Assembly (NCBI RefSeq): GCF_036250735.1
Contig: NZ_CP109430.1
Span: 3,038,001 to 3,102,000, forward strand
DNA length: 64,000 bases
From: Streptosporangium sp. NBC_01495
GTDB lineage: Bacteria; Actinomycetota; Actinomycetes; Streptosporangiales; Streptosporangiaceae
Reading direction: 5' to 3'
Shown: positions 21,633 through 30,349 of the stretch, piece by piece
How positions within the stretch are numbered: position 1 is the stretch's first letter
How the letters are laid out: every line of letters begins with the position of its first letter
Program-made: the position numbers and the translations under genes
Notes under the pieces: generated by a model
Databases searched by the model: none
What the model was told of the DNA's origin: nothing
Seen by the model: only the letters and a program-made list of their open reading frames with translations

Positions 21633-24413
21633 TTGTCCGGCAAAGTCAGCAGCGGAGGCGCCGGCAGGCGTCTTCTCGCGATAGTTCCCGTGCTCGGCCT
21701 GGCCGTCACGGGACTGGCTGTGGGCGGTGCGTCGGCCGAGAGCGACACCTCGGTCGCGCGGTACCAGCCGACCGCGGCCGACTACTACATCAACTACGCG
21801 CCCCCGAGGGACGAGCCGGAGGTCGACGACCCCGCCGTGCCGTCGGCCAGGGCGCGCAAGATCAGCCCCTCCAAGAAGATCGCCGAGAAGTACTCGGAGG
21901 GCAACCCCGTCGCCGCGCGGGTGCTGGCGAAGCGCGAGGCCCAGGCGATCAAAACGGGGATCAACCCCGCCGACTTCATCTTCAAGAAGTCGAAGACCGT
22001 CAAGACGGCCAAGCTCCTCACGCTGCTGGTGGAGTTCAACGACAAGGCCAACGACGACTTCTCCGGCTTCTCCCGGCCCGGGAACGTCGACAGCGAGGAC
22101 CCGGCCGAGTGCGTCACCGAGCCGGCGGGCACGCTGCTCAACGGCCCCCTGCACAACAGGATCCCCAACCCGGCCACCCTGTCCCACAAGGACAACAACA
22201 GCTTCTGGGTGCCCGACTTCAGCCCCGACCACTTCAACAAGATGCTCTACACCAAGCAGGGCATCACCCAGCGCGTCCGCACCGACCTGACCGACCCCCG
22301 GGACGGCCGCAAGGGCATCGACATCTCCGGCTTCACCATGAAGAACATGTACGAGGAGATGTCCAAGGGCGCCTACACGGTCACCGGGCAGGCCAGCCCG
22401 TGGATCAAGGTCCCGCACTCCGAGGCCTACTACGGCGCGCGCGCCTGCGGCCAGCCGGTGCAGGACATGAGCGGCCACCCGGACAACCCGCTCGGAGCCG
22501 GCCAGCTCGCCATCGACGCGGTGAACTCCCTGGTCACCGCCGAGCCGAACTTCCCGTGGGCCGACTACGACATCGAGGACGTCGGTGACGCCGACGGCGA
22601 CGGGAACTTCGCCGAGCCCGACGGCGTGGTCGACCACCTGGTCCTGGTCCACGCGGGCAAGGACAAGTCCTCCGACGGCGGCGCCGAGGGCACCTACGCG
22701 ATCTGGGCGCACTCCAGCGCGGTGGCCGGAGGCTACCAGGTGCCCGGCAAGAACGTGAAGATCTCCAACTACATCGTGCAGCCCGAGGACTCCGGCGTCG
22801 GCGTCTTCGCCCACGAGTACGGCCACGACCTGGGCCTTCCGGACCTCTACGACACCAGCGGCCAGGCCTCCTCGGCCGTCGACTTCTGGGACCTGATGTC
22901 CAGCGGCTCGCACAGCGGCCCGATCTTCCAGTCGATGCCCGCCCACATGAGCATCTGGAGCAAGTGGGTCCTCGGCTGGGCCAACCCCAAGGTCTTCAAC
23001 CCCGGCGACCGCGCCGGCGCGGTGACGATCGGCCAGGCCTCGCGCACGCCCAAGCTCACCCAGGACGGCGTCAGGGTGAACCTGGCCAGCCCCCCGGTCA
23101 CGATGGTGGAGCCGCACAGCGGCACCAAGACGTTCTGGTCCAACTTCGACCAGGAGTGGGCCAACGTCAAGATCGGCCGTGACGTCCAGGTGCCCGCCGG
23201 GACCGACCTGAAGTTCCGGATGTGGAACAACTACGAGATCGAGGAAGACTGGGACTACGGTTTCGTCGAGATCTCCACCGACGGCGGCACGACCTGGGCC
23301 CAGCAAAAGGTCTACACCGAGGGCGGTGCCCTGGTCTCCACCGGAGACGACTACACCGACCCCAACAAGAACCTGGCCACGTTCGGCAACAAGAAGTACG
23401 GCCTCACCGGCAACACCGACGGCTGGCGGCACGACTACGTCGACCTCGCCCCGTTCGCCGGCAAGACCGTCAAGCTGCGCCTGACCTACAACACCGACGC
23501 CGCCTTCACCCCGCGCGGCTGGCACGTCGACGACTTCGCGCTCACCAACGGCACCCAGACCGTCTGGAGCGACGACCTCGAGAGCGGCGCCACCGGCTGG
23601 ACGGCAGGCGGCGGCAGCTTCAACGGCACCACCGGCCAGGGCTGGGTCGTCAACGACGGCAAGCGCGAGGTCTCCCGGTTCTATCTGGCCGAGTGGCGCA
23701 ACCTCGACGGGTTCGACAAGGGCCTGCAGTACACCTACACCACCAACTACTCGCGTGATGGCGCGTGGAAGGTGGAGAAGGTCAAGTACAACGCCCCCGG
23801 CCTGCTCGTCTGGTTCCGCGACTCGAACTACACCAACAACTCGGTGGCCAACGGCCTCGAACTGGCGCCGAGCATCGGCGCCAAGGGCAGCCTGCTCCTC
23901 GTCGACTCCCACTTCGACCCGCTGCGGCGGACCGGCGCGGCGGCCGAGAAGGACACCACCACGCTCAAGAACATGAACGGCCGCGTGCAGACCTCGGATG
24001 CCGCCTTCTCCTTCGCCAAGACCTACCCCTTCACCGAGTGCTTCGAGGGGCCCGGCGAGCCCTTCAGCGAGTACTGCACCAAGGTGGCCGCGCAGCGCGG
24101 GGTCTCCGAGTTCACCGACGCCAAGACCTGGTACCCCGGGTTCGAGGCGCGCGGCACCAGCCTGTTCTACCGCGACTTCGACGCCTCGACGGTCGTCCCC
24201 TCCAAGGGCGACCAGCCGTACAGCACCCGGGTCGTCAACGCCGACGGCACCCCGGCCACCGAGCTGTACGGGACCGACATGGGCAACGGCCACGTCCTCG
24301 GCTCCGGCAACCCCGGTGACGAGGGCAAGGCGCTGGGCGTGAAGCTCAAGCTGATCACCCCGCTCCCGGGCGACCTCGGCGCGATCGTGCAGGTCACTCC
24401 GCCCAAGAAGTAG
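21633..24413 (+). CDS. Secreted immune inhibitor A-type metalloprotease (peptidase M6)
   Basis: This protein has a signal peptide (LLAIVPVLGLAVTGLAVGGASA), a propeptide, and an M6 catalytic domain with the zinc motif HEYGHDLGLPDLYD at about residues 394-407. Two MAM/carbohydrate-binding-like beta regions follow (about 540-680: FVEISTDGGTTWAQ, GWHVDDFALTNG). M6 proteases of the InhA type degrade host or environmental proteins extracellularly. I chose TTG 21633, which has AAGGGG at 21622; ATG 21591 would add 14 hydrophilic residues before the signal peptide. Length (about 926) fits full-length members of the family. Confidence 0.85.
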   Translation: MSGKVSSGGAGRRLLAIVPVLGLAVTGLAVGGASAESDTSVARYQPTAADYYINYAPPRDEPEVDDPAVPSARARKISPSKKIAEKYSEGNPVAARVLAKREAQAIKTGINPADFIFKKSKTVKTAKLLTLLVEFNDKANDDFSGFSRPGNVDSEDPAECVTEPAGTLLNGPLHNRIPNPATLSHKDNNSFWVPDFSPDHFNKMLYTKQGITQRVRTDLTDPRDGRKGIDISGFTMKNMYEEMSKGAYTVTGQASPWIKVPHSEAYYGARACGQPVQDMSGHPDNPLGAGQLAIDAVNSLVTAEPNFPWADYDIEDVGDADGDGNFAEPDGVVDHLVLVHAGKDKSSDGGAEGTYAIWAHSSAVAGGYQVPGKNVKISNYIVQPEDSGVGVFAHEYGHDLGLPDLYDTSGQASSAVDFWDLMSSGSHSGPIFQSMPAHMSIWSKWVLGWANPKVFNPGDRAGAVTIGQASRTPKLTQDGVRVNLASPPVTMVEPHSGTKTFWSNFDQEWANVKIGRDVQVPAGTDLKFRMWNNYEIEEDWDYGFVEISTDGGTTWAQQKVYTEGGALVSTGDDYTDPNKNLATFGNKKYGLTGNTDGWRHDYVDLAPFAGKTVKLRLTYNTDAAFTPRGWHVDDFALTNGTQTVWSDDLESGATGWTAGGGSFNGTTGQGWVVNDGKREVSRFYLAEWRNLDGFDKGLQYTYTTNYSRDGAWKVEKVKYNAPGLLVWFRDSNYTNNSVANGLELAPSIGAKGSLLLVDSHFDPLRRTGAAAEKDTTTLKNMNGRVQTSDAAFSFAKTYPFTECFEGPGEPFSEYCTKVAAQRGVSEFTDAKTWYPGFEARGTSLFYRDFDASTVVPSKGDQPYSTRVVNADGTPATELYGTDMGNGHVLGSGNPGDEGKALGVKLKLITPLPGDLGAIVQVTPPKK

Positions 24414-24453
24414 GTCATTCCGCCCATGAGGTAAGGAAAGGCCCAGCAGTACC

Positions 24454-24482
24454 GGGCCCCGCCGTCACCGACGGCGGGGCCC
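24454..24482 (+). terminator. Intrinsic terminator after the M6 protease gene
   Basis: A perfect 13-bp GC stem (24454-24466 with 24470-24482) with a three-base loop lies 40 bases after the stop codon. A short TACCATTT follows. Confidence 0.75.
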
Positions 24483-24523
24483 TACCATTTGAACGGGCAA
24501 CCACCCGATCGGATAGGGGCAGC

Positions 24524-25462
24524 GTGGGAGAGCTTCGAAGCAAGGCCGAGCACACCGAGGCCATCCGGACCGAGGGCAGGGTCTGCGTGGTCGTCAACAC
24601 GCGCTCGCGCCGAGGCCGGCGCCACTACCCCGCCGTGGTCCGCGCGCTGCGGGCCGAGGGGTTCGGCTCGATCCGCTTCCTCCCGGTCACGGATCCGGCA
24701 CGCCTGCGCGCCACCCTGGAGGAGGCCCTGGCCGACGAGCCCGACCTGCTCGTCGTGGGCGGCGGCGACGGCACGCTCAGCGCCGCCGTCAAGCACGTCG
24801 CCCACCGCGACGTCGCCCTCGGGGTGCTGCCCCTGGGCACCACCAACAACTTCGTCCGCAGTCTCGGCGTCCCCCTCGACCTCGCCGGAGCCATCCGGGT
24901 CCTTCGTACGGGGAAGGTCGCCGACATCGACCTCGGCGTCGCCGGGGACCGCGAGTTCGCCAACCTGGCCAGTTTCGGGGTCTCCGTGGAGGTGGCGGGC
25001 AAGGTCAGGCACGGGGTGAAGCGCTTTCTCGGCCGCGCGGCCTACCCGCTCACGGCCATGACGGTCCTCCCGGGCCACCGGCCGTTCCGCGCCTTCCTCA
25101 CCGTGGACGGGCGCCGCCACGAGCTGCTCACCCACCAGCTCAACATCGCCAACGGCCGTTTCCACGGCGGCTGGCAGGTCGCCAGGGACATCAGCATCGA
25201 CAACGGGCGGCTGGTCGCGTACCAGCTCGGCTCGGGCAAGCGCCTGCGCCTGCTGCTGGAGACCATGGTCCGCGCCGGCAGCGGCCGCTGGCGCAGCCTG
25301 GCGGGCGGCCCCTTCGTCGTGGGGCGCGAGATGTACCTGGAGACCGACCCGCCGATGGCCGCCGACGTCGACGGTGAGGTCCGTCTGATGACTCCCATCA
25401 CGATCCGTACCGTCCCCAACGGCCTGCGGGTGATGGTCCCCGACGACTTCGTCGACTCCTGA
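24524..25462 (+). CDS. Diacylglycerol kinase-catalytic-domain lipid kinase
   Basis: This 312-residue protein has the DAGK_cat/YegS/LCB5 fold: VCVVVNTRSRRGRRHYP at the N terminus, VVGGGDGTLSAAVKHVAHRD with the GGGDGT nucleotide motif, LGVLPLGTTNNFVRSLG, and a C-terminal beta domain with VDGEVRLMTPITI. It phosphorylates a lipid such as diacylglycerol at the membrane inner face. The GTG at 24524 is preceded by GGGGC. The next small gene follows after 69 bases and may share the transcript. Confidence 0.85.
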   Translation: MGELRSKAEHTEAIRTEGRVCVVVNTRSRRGRRHYPAVVRALRAEGFGSIRFLPVTDPARLRATLEEALADEPDLLVVGGGDGTLSAAVKHVAHRDVALGVLPLGTTNNFVRSLGVPLDLAGAIRVLRTGKVADIDLGVAGDREFANLASFGVSVEVAGKVRHGVKRFLGRAAYPLTAMTVLPGHRPFRAFLTVDGRRHELLTHQLNIANGRFHGGWQVARDISIDNGRLVAYQLGSGKRLRLLLETMVRAGSGRWRSLAGGPFVVGREMYLETDPPMAADVDGEVRLMTPITIRTVPNGLRVMVPDDFVDS

Positions 25463-25531
25463 GCCCGTACCGGTGGTGATTGGAACCGGCCAGATCGGGT
25501 AGTCGGAGGGTTCCGACAGATGGAGGACACC

Positions 25532-25687
25532 ATGGCGTCGCTGATCGACCGGGTCCGAAGCTACCTGCGCACCCCGCAGGGGCAGCGGAACATGGAGAAG
25601 GCAAAGGCGATGGCCCGCGACCCGCGCAACAAGCAGAAGCTGCGCGGGCTGCTGGACCGCTTCCGGGGCGGCCACACCCGCCGCTGA
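25532..25687 (+). CDS. Small basic conserved-type protein of 51 residues
   Basis: The ATG at 25532 is preceded by GGAGG at 25522-25526 with five-base spacing; an ATG at 25520 would add four residues. The product starts MASLIDRVRSYLRTPQGQ and continues with helix-forming, Arg/Lys-rich sequence (EKAKAMARDPRNKQKLRGLL) to FRGGHTRR. Many actinomycetes have such short basic proteins (about 50 residues, helical, function unknown). Codon bias and the ribosome site support translation. Confidence 0.6.
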   Translation: MASLIDRVRSYLRTPQGQRNMEKAKAMARDPRNKQKLRGLLDRFRGGHTRR

Positions 25688-25868
25688 CCTCACCGCCGCC
25701 CGGCGGTGTGCCGGGGCCCCGGCGAAGAGCTCGGGCCCGGCACCCGCGCGGGCACACGCCCTGGAAGGCCGGGGCAGGCGCGCGGCCACCATGCCCCCGG
25801 ATGCCCCCCGCATGCCCCCGCATGCCCTTCTCGACCCGCCCGGCGCGCACCCCCGTACGCCCGGTGGC

Positions 25869-27095
25869 TCAGTTGCGCCGGGCGGGCAGGTCGGGCGGGT
25901 CGTTGGTCCAGCCGATCTGCTCGTACGCGGTGAACGAGGCGACCTTGTAGGTCCGCCCGTCCGCGAGCCGGTCGAGAGCGTCCATCTCCCGGGACAGCGG
26001 CAGCCCGCTCGCCACGTCGATCACGAGCCGGTTCCTCCCGTAGACCTTGTTCTCGCCCTGCGGCGTGGACGTGTCGACCGGGTAGGAGATCGCCTGGCCG
26101 ACCCGGCCGAGATGGTCGACGACCTCCCCCTCGGACTTCATCTCCGGTAGGGACGCCAGGAGCTGGTAGGCCGCCGCACGCGTCTCGGGAGAGACCGGAA
26201 GCGAGGTGATGATCTCCATGCAGTCCTGCAGCACCCACGGATCCGCCTCCCCCTCCTTCCGCGAGCCCGGCCACTTGGCGGCGTAGGCACCGCTGCGCTC
26301 GCTCAGGTAGGCCTTCAGCTTCTCCGGGGTGTCCGGTATCGCGCGCACCTCGGCCCAGGTGATCAGCCCCTTGGTCAGGTGACCCGCCGACCCGATCCAC
26401 TTGCCGCGCAGCCAGGACGCCTCCCGCTCTCCCGGCGCGGACTCGATCCGGCTGTCCGGGGGGATGTAGCCGCCCGTCAGCGCGCCGTCCTCGAACAGCC
26501 AGCGGGCCGGTGAGCCGTTCTTCCGCCAGGCCGCCTCGTCCTTGGGCGTCGCGGGTTTCGCGCCGAGATACTGGTTGATCCTCCAGCTCTTCCTGTCGCG
26601 CGTCCGCGACAGCCACATCTCCGTGGAGCGGCTCTGCTGGATGAGGTACCGGGCACCAGGTTCGACGCGCTGGGATCCGCTGATGGCGCGGGTGACCCAG
26701 TAGGCACCCTTCGTGGGGGCCTTGGCCGCCGCGGTCGCCGCGGCGAGCAGGACCTGCCGCGCCGTGGCGGAGGTGTCCGGCACCGGCAGCCGGGTGAGCG
26801 GTGCCGGGGGGTGTACGGCGGTCGACGAGGCGACCACCAGGGCCGCGGCCGCCGCGGTCCCGGCCAGTCCCACCCCCAGGGCGGTCCACCAGGCCGTCCT
26901 GCGACCGCGCCGCGCCTGCCGGATCATCCGGTCTCCCGGCGATCCGGGGGCAGGCGGCCCGGACGGCTCGAAGGAATCGGAGAACCCGGAGAAGGGGTCG
27001 GCGGCGGCCAGGAGCCGGGCCCGGCCCGCCGCGATCACCTCGTGGGACGGCTCAGGCTCGGTGAGCAGGTCGCGAACCGAGGTCAGTTCATCCAT
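25869..27095 (-). CDS. CU044_5270-type membrane protein, putative anti-sigma partner
   Basis: This 408-residue protein has a cytoplasmic N terminus of about 90 residues (MDELTSVRDLLTEPEP), one transmembrane helix (ALGVGLAGTAAAAALVVAS, about 92-112) and a large outside domain. It has the layout of the CU044_5270 family, which is regularly encoded right after an ECF sigma factor. Start and sigma-factor stop overlap by eight bases, so the two are co-translated. The N terminus could bind the sigma factor, but no canonical zinc anti-sigma motif (HxxxCxxC) is present. The outer domain may sense envelope stress. Confidence 0.75.
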   Translation of the reverse strand: MDELTSVRDLLTEPEPSHEVIAAGRARLLAAADPFSGFSDSFEPSGPPAPGSPGDRMIRQARRGRRTAWWTALGVGLAGTAAAAALVVASSTAVHPPAPLTRLPVPDTSATARQVLLAAATAAAKAPTKGAYWVTRAISGSQRVEPGARYLIQQSRSTEMWLSRTRDRKSWRINQYLGAKPATPKDEAAWRKNGSPARWLFEDGALTGGYIPPDSRIESAPGEREASWLRGKWIGSAGHLTKGLITWAEVRAIPDTPEKLKAYLSERSGAYAAKWPGSRKEGEADPWVLQDCMEIITSLPVSPETRAAAYQLLASLPEMKSEGEVVDHLGRVGQAISYPVDTSTPQGENKVYGRNRLVIDVASGLPLSREMDALDRLADGRTYKVASFTAYEQIGWTNDPPDLPARRN

Positions 27096-27684
27096 CGGAG
27101 CCTCCGATCATGGGGTTGACGCCGCCCAGCGCCGCGCGCAGCTTCCTGCGCACCCGGTTGAGCCGGGAGCCGACGGTGCCGAACGGGATGCGGAGGGTCT
27201 GTGAGACCTCCTCGTAGCTCAGGTCGGCGAGCGCGACGAGCAGCAGGACGTCGCGGTCGCCGTCCGGGAGGCCGCTCAACGCCGACGCGAGCGGCCCCTG
27301 CACGCCCGCGGCGGCGAGGCGGGTGGCCACCCGCTCCTCATGGCCCTCGTCTGCCTCACCGGTGACGGGCGCCCGCTGCAGGGCCTCCAGCCTGCGCATC
27401 TCGCTCCTGCGGTGCTGGGCGACCAGGTTGGTGGCGATGCCGTACAGCCAGGGCCGGACCGTCCCTCTGGCGGGGTCGAACGACTCCCGCTTGCGGAACG
27501 CGACCAGGAAGGTCTCGGCGGCGACGTCGTCGGCGATCTGCGGGCCGAGCCGTCCTGCGGCGTAGCGGTGGATCTCGACGAAGTAGCGGTCGTAGAGCAC
27601 CGCGAACAGGTCGGGGCGATGCCGGGACCGTTCTATCAGCTCGGCGTCGTCGATTCTCGCCGGCGCGTCGGGGGGAGCGGCCAT
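27088..27684 (-). CDS. ECF-type RNA polymerase sigma factor
   Basis: This 198-residue protein has sigma region 2 (about 27-95: FAVLYDRYFVEIHRYAAGRL, DDVAAETFLVAFRKRESFD, PWLYGIATNLVAQHRR) and region 4 (about 130-185: LSGLPDGDRDVLLLVALADL, YEEVSQTLRIPFGTVGSRL). It is the same type as factors paired with CU044_5270-like proteins, as here. No Shine-Dalgarno sequence is evident before ATG 27684, so it may be translated from a leaderless mRNA. Confidence 0.88.
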   Translation of the reverse strand: MAAPPDAPARIDDAELIERSRHRPDLFAVLYDRYFVEIHRYAAGRLGPQIADDVAAETFLVAFRKRESFDPARGTVRPWLYGIATNLVAQHRRSEMRRLEALQRAPVTGEADEGHEERVATRLAAAGVQGPLASALSGLPDGDRDVLLLVALADLSYEEVSQTLRIPFGTVGSRLNRVRRKLRAALGGVNPMIGGSDG

Positions 27685-27742
27685 GTGCCGGGTGTCCCTT
27701 CTGTGGGTTACACCCTTACTCCGTCGCGCGGCCGATTCGCCT

Positions 27743-29491
27743 TCACGGCTGTTTTCCGGTGATACGCCGGAATCTCGTCCTGAGCCTGTCGATCAGCGGC
27801 TCCCGCGCCGGTACGCCCTCGGGGCGCTCGTCCCCGTACCGCGCGGGTGCCTGGGGACGGGCGTCCCGCGGGTGGCGTTCCGGCCCGCGGGTCTCCGGTC
27901 GCCCGGGGTCCGCCGCGCCGGGGTCCGCCGTGACGATGCCCGCCGCGCCGGGGCCCCGGGGGTCCGGGGCCTGAGGGTGGCCGGCGTGCCGTGGCCGGAC
28001 ATCCTGGGGGCGAGGGTCCGACGCGGCGAGGTCCGACGCGGCGAGGTCCGACACGGCGAGGTCCGGTACGGCGGGGTCGGCTGGTACGGCGAGGTGCTGC
28101 GGGGCGGGCATCTGGGGGGCGGCGACCCGGGGGACGGGCTCCGGCGGGCGGGGCCGCCGTGCCCGGCGCAGGTCGGCCAGGACCTCGGCGGCGGCGGGAC
28201 GCTTGTGCGTCGCGTGGTCGCGCATGCGCCGCAGCAGGTCCATGACCTCCACGGGCGCCTCGCCGGAGGCGGGCTCGGCGTCGGGGGTGATCGGCGGGAG
28301 CTTCCCGGTCAGCAGTTGGAAGGCGATCACCCCGGCCGCGTACACGTCGGAGGCGGCCGTCATCCGCTCGGGCATGGCCTGGCATTCGGGGGCGGCGTAG
28401 TGGGTGTCGAGGACGTTGGGCAGCTCGTTGGCCACGGTGTGCGCGCGGGGCCCCGGCTTGGCGTAGTCGAACCCGGTGAGCATGGCCCGGCCCTCCTCCG
28501 TCACCAGCACGCACGCGGGGCTGAGCGCCCGGTGGATCACGTTGTTGGCGTGGACGTGGGCCAGGCCGAGCAGCATGTCCTCCACCACGTCCAGCCGGGC
28601 GGCGGTGGAGAGCGTGGACGGGGAGGCGGTGAGGTGCAGGTGCAGCGCCTGGCCGTGCACGTCGTCGAGGACGAGCACGAACCGGCTCTCGTCGTCGATG
28701 GCGAAGAAGTCGCGGGCCCGCACCACGCACGGGTGCGGGGGAATCCTGGTGAGAGCCTGGTAGGCGTTGGTGATCAGCCGTCGCTCGGCCGCCCTCGGCT
28801 CCTCCTCGGCCAGCGGGTCGGCCCGGTAGACGCGCAGCAGGACCGTCTCGCTGCCCGGGACCGTCGCGTTGATCGCGCGGTACTCGGTGACCCGGTTGTC
28901 GCCGCCCAGCTGCTCCTCCACCTCCCAGCTGCCGAAGCGCGGCGGCGCCGTGGAACGCCGCACGCTCCCGTTGAGCGCCTCGATGATCGCGGTACCGTAC
29001 GGCGCGGTGTCCGTGGTGTGGCCGCGCCTGACGCGGGAGACGTCGCTCAGCGTGCCGATCAGCCCGGCGAGGTCGGTGACGTGCCGTGAGTCGCGTCCGG
29101 CGGGGTCGACCAGTTCCGCGTCGGTCCCGGTGAGCACCACGAGGCTGTCGACGTAGACCCGGTCCAGCTCGCGTCGCTCCTGGGTGAGCAGGCCCTTGAG
29201 AGCGCGCCCGTTGCCGCGAAGCTTGGCGACGGGGGAGCCGAAAGCCTCCCGCCGCAGCGGGAACCAGCGGGTCCCCGCGACCTCGATCCGGCCGCGGGTG
29301 CCCTTGACGTCGATGACGCAGAGCGAGTGGCCGGTCAGGACGATCACGTCCACCTCGAAGGTGTCGTCTCCCCGGGGCACCTCGATGTTGTGCAGCAGCA
29401 GCCAGTCGTCCGGGGCGCTGTCTCGCAGGTGTGCGATGACCCGTCGCTCGGCGTCGTTGACCGGGCTCCCGCCGCCGACGATCTGTGCCAT
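27743..29491 (-). CDS. NERD-domain protein fused to a degenerate kinase (pseudokinase)
   Basis: This 582-residue protein begins with a NERD nuclease-related domain (about 10-125: EVDVIVL with Asp48, IDVKGTRGRI with Asp61 and Lys63, matching the D...(D/E)xK pattern). A protein-kinase-like fold follows (about 187-450). Key catalytic residues are replaced: the ATP-binding Lys is Arg (LLRVY, 220), HRD is HRA (320-322), and DFG is GFD (340-342), while APE (368-370) and SDVYAAG remain. The C terminus is Pro/Ala-rich with a short repeat. NERD plus kinase occurs in PglW-like defence proteins, but this is shorter and stands alone. The kinase part is probably a scaffold or sensor. Confidence 0.8.
   Translation of the reverse strand: MAQIVGGGSPVNDAERRVIAHLRDSAPDDWLLLHNIEVPRGDDTFEVDVIVLTGHSLCVIDVKGTRGRIEVAGTRWFPLRREAFGSPVAKLRGNGRALKGLLTQERRELDRVYVDSLVVLTGTDAELVDPAGRDSRHVTDLAGLIGTLSDVSRVRRGHTTDTAPYGTAIIEALNGSVRRSTAPPRFGSWEVEEQLGGDNRVTEYRAINATVPGSETVLLRVYRADPLAEEEPRAAERRLITNAYQALTRIPPHPCVVRARDFFAIDDESRFVLVLDDVHGQALHLHLTASPSTLSTAARLDVVEDMLLGLAHVHANNVIHRALSPACVLVTEEGRAMLTGFDYAKPGPRAHTVANELPNVLDTHYAAPECQAMPERMTAASDVYAAGVIAFQLLTGKLPPITPDAEPASGEAPVEVMDLLRRMRDHATHKRPAAAEVLADLRRARRPRPPEPVPRVAAPQMPAPQHLAVPADPAVPDLAVSDLAASDLAASDPRPQDVRPRHAGHPQAPDPRGPGAAGIVTADPGAADPGRPETRGPERHPRDARPQAPARYGDERPEGVPAREPLIDRLRTRFRRITGKQP
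28012..28079. repeat. 15-bp tandem repeats in the 3' part of the NERD-pseudokinase gene
   Basis: About four copies of a 15-base unit (GGCGAGGTCCGACGC with variants) encode the repeated DLAASDLAASDP-type pentapeptides of the disordered tail. The length is a multiple of three, so copy-number changes would keep the frame. Confidence 0.6.
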
Positions 29492-29950
29492 CTCTAGCGT
29501 GCCGCCTTCCTGCTCGCGCTCATCGTGCCACGCAGTATCCCAAGAGGCTCATCTTCGCCCGTACCTCTACTTTTCCACCACTCGGACACGCGGGCCTCCC
29601 TATGATCATGGCGCATCCCGGCCGCGAGACGTGATCGACGTGTCCGGCGGGCCAGGGGGGCGACGGTCTCCACCCGGTCGGCCGGGACTCGGCTCCCGCG
29701 GGTCGTGGTCGTGGGCGGGCAGGCCGATCACCGCCATCCCCGGGCCGGGCGGGTCGATCGACACGCCCCAAGACGCCTTCCCGGCCGCCGATCCCGTCAG
29801 TTCGCGCCGTGGAACCCCCGTACGGCCGTCGCCGCCCGGCGCCTCCGGATTCCACACGTGCCCGTACGCCCTGTGATCATCGCAGCCAGGCCCATGTTTG
29901 CCGGGGGAGGGGAGGGTAGACGTCTTTTCCTGTAGGGGAGGAGGCAGTCC
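29492..29950. other. Intergenic region before the holin-like gene
   Basis: No convincing gene was seen in these 459 bases. Open frames exist on both strands but have no domain signal. The right end holds GGGGAGGAGG, the ribosome site of the next gene. Confidence 0.35.
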
Positions 29951-30349
29951 ATGACCAACACCAAGGAATCGCTGCCGACATCCGAGCTGATCCGGCAGAT
30001 GTCGGAGCAGGTCTCGCGTCTCGTCAGGGACGAGTTGCGTCTGGCCAAGGTGGAGCTGACGGAGAAGGGCAGGCACGCCGGAATCGGCGTGGGGCTGTTC
30101 GGCGGAGCGGGAGTCGTGGCCCTGTTCGGGGCCGGTGCCCTGGTCGCCGCGGTGATCCTGTTTCTCGCGCGGGTCATGCCCCCGTGGGCGGCGGCCGCGC
30201 TCGTGGGCGGGGTACTGCTGGTCGTGGCCGGAGCGCTCGGGTTCTTCGGCAGGCGCCAGGTCGCCGAGGCCGCCCCGCCGACCCCCGTACGGACCATCGA
30301 GAGCGTCAAGGACGACATCGACGCGGTGAAAGAGAGGGCGCACCGATGA
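29951..30349 (+). CDS. Holin-like membrane protein (Phage_holin_3_6 type)
   Basis: This 132-residue protein has an amphipathic N terminus (LIRQMSEQVSRLVRDELRLA), two hydrophobic helices (about 46-70 and 78-100: VVALFGAGALVAAVILF, AALVGGVLLVVAGALGFF) and a charged tail. This is the pattern of the PF07332-like family common in actinomycete envelopes; the name holin comes from similarity, not proof of lysis. It overlaps the DUF3618 gene by four bases (ATGA), the usual pairing for this family. Confidence 0.8.
   Translation: MTNTKESLPTSELIRQMSEQVSRLVRDELRLAKVELTEKGRHAGIGVGLFGGAGVVALFGAGALVAAVILFLARVMPPWAAAALVGGVLLVVAGALGFFGRRQVAEAAPPTPVRTIESVKDDIDAVKERAHR

Noticed and set aside
21573..24293. 906-codon antisense frame opposite the M6 protease
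   Set aside because: The plus strand carries signal peptide and zinc motif; the antisense product is low-complexity Val/Gly/Leu-rich and shows no family.
29520..29855. 111-codon minus-strand ORF in the gap before the holin-like gene
   Set aside because: Low-complexity, Gly/Arg/Pro-rich, and no start signal or domain.
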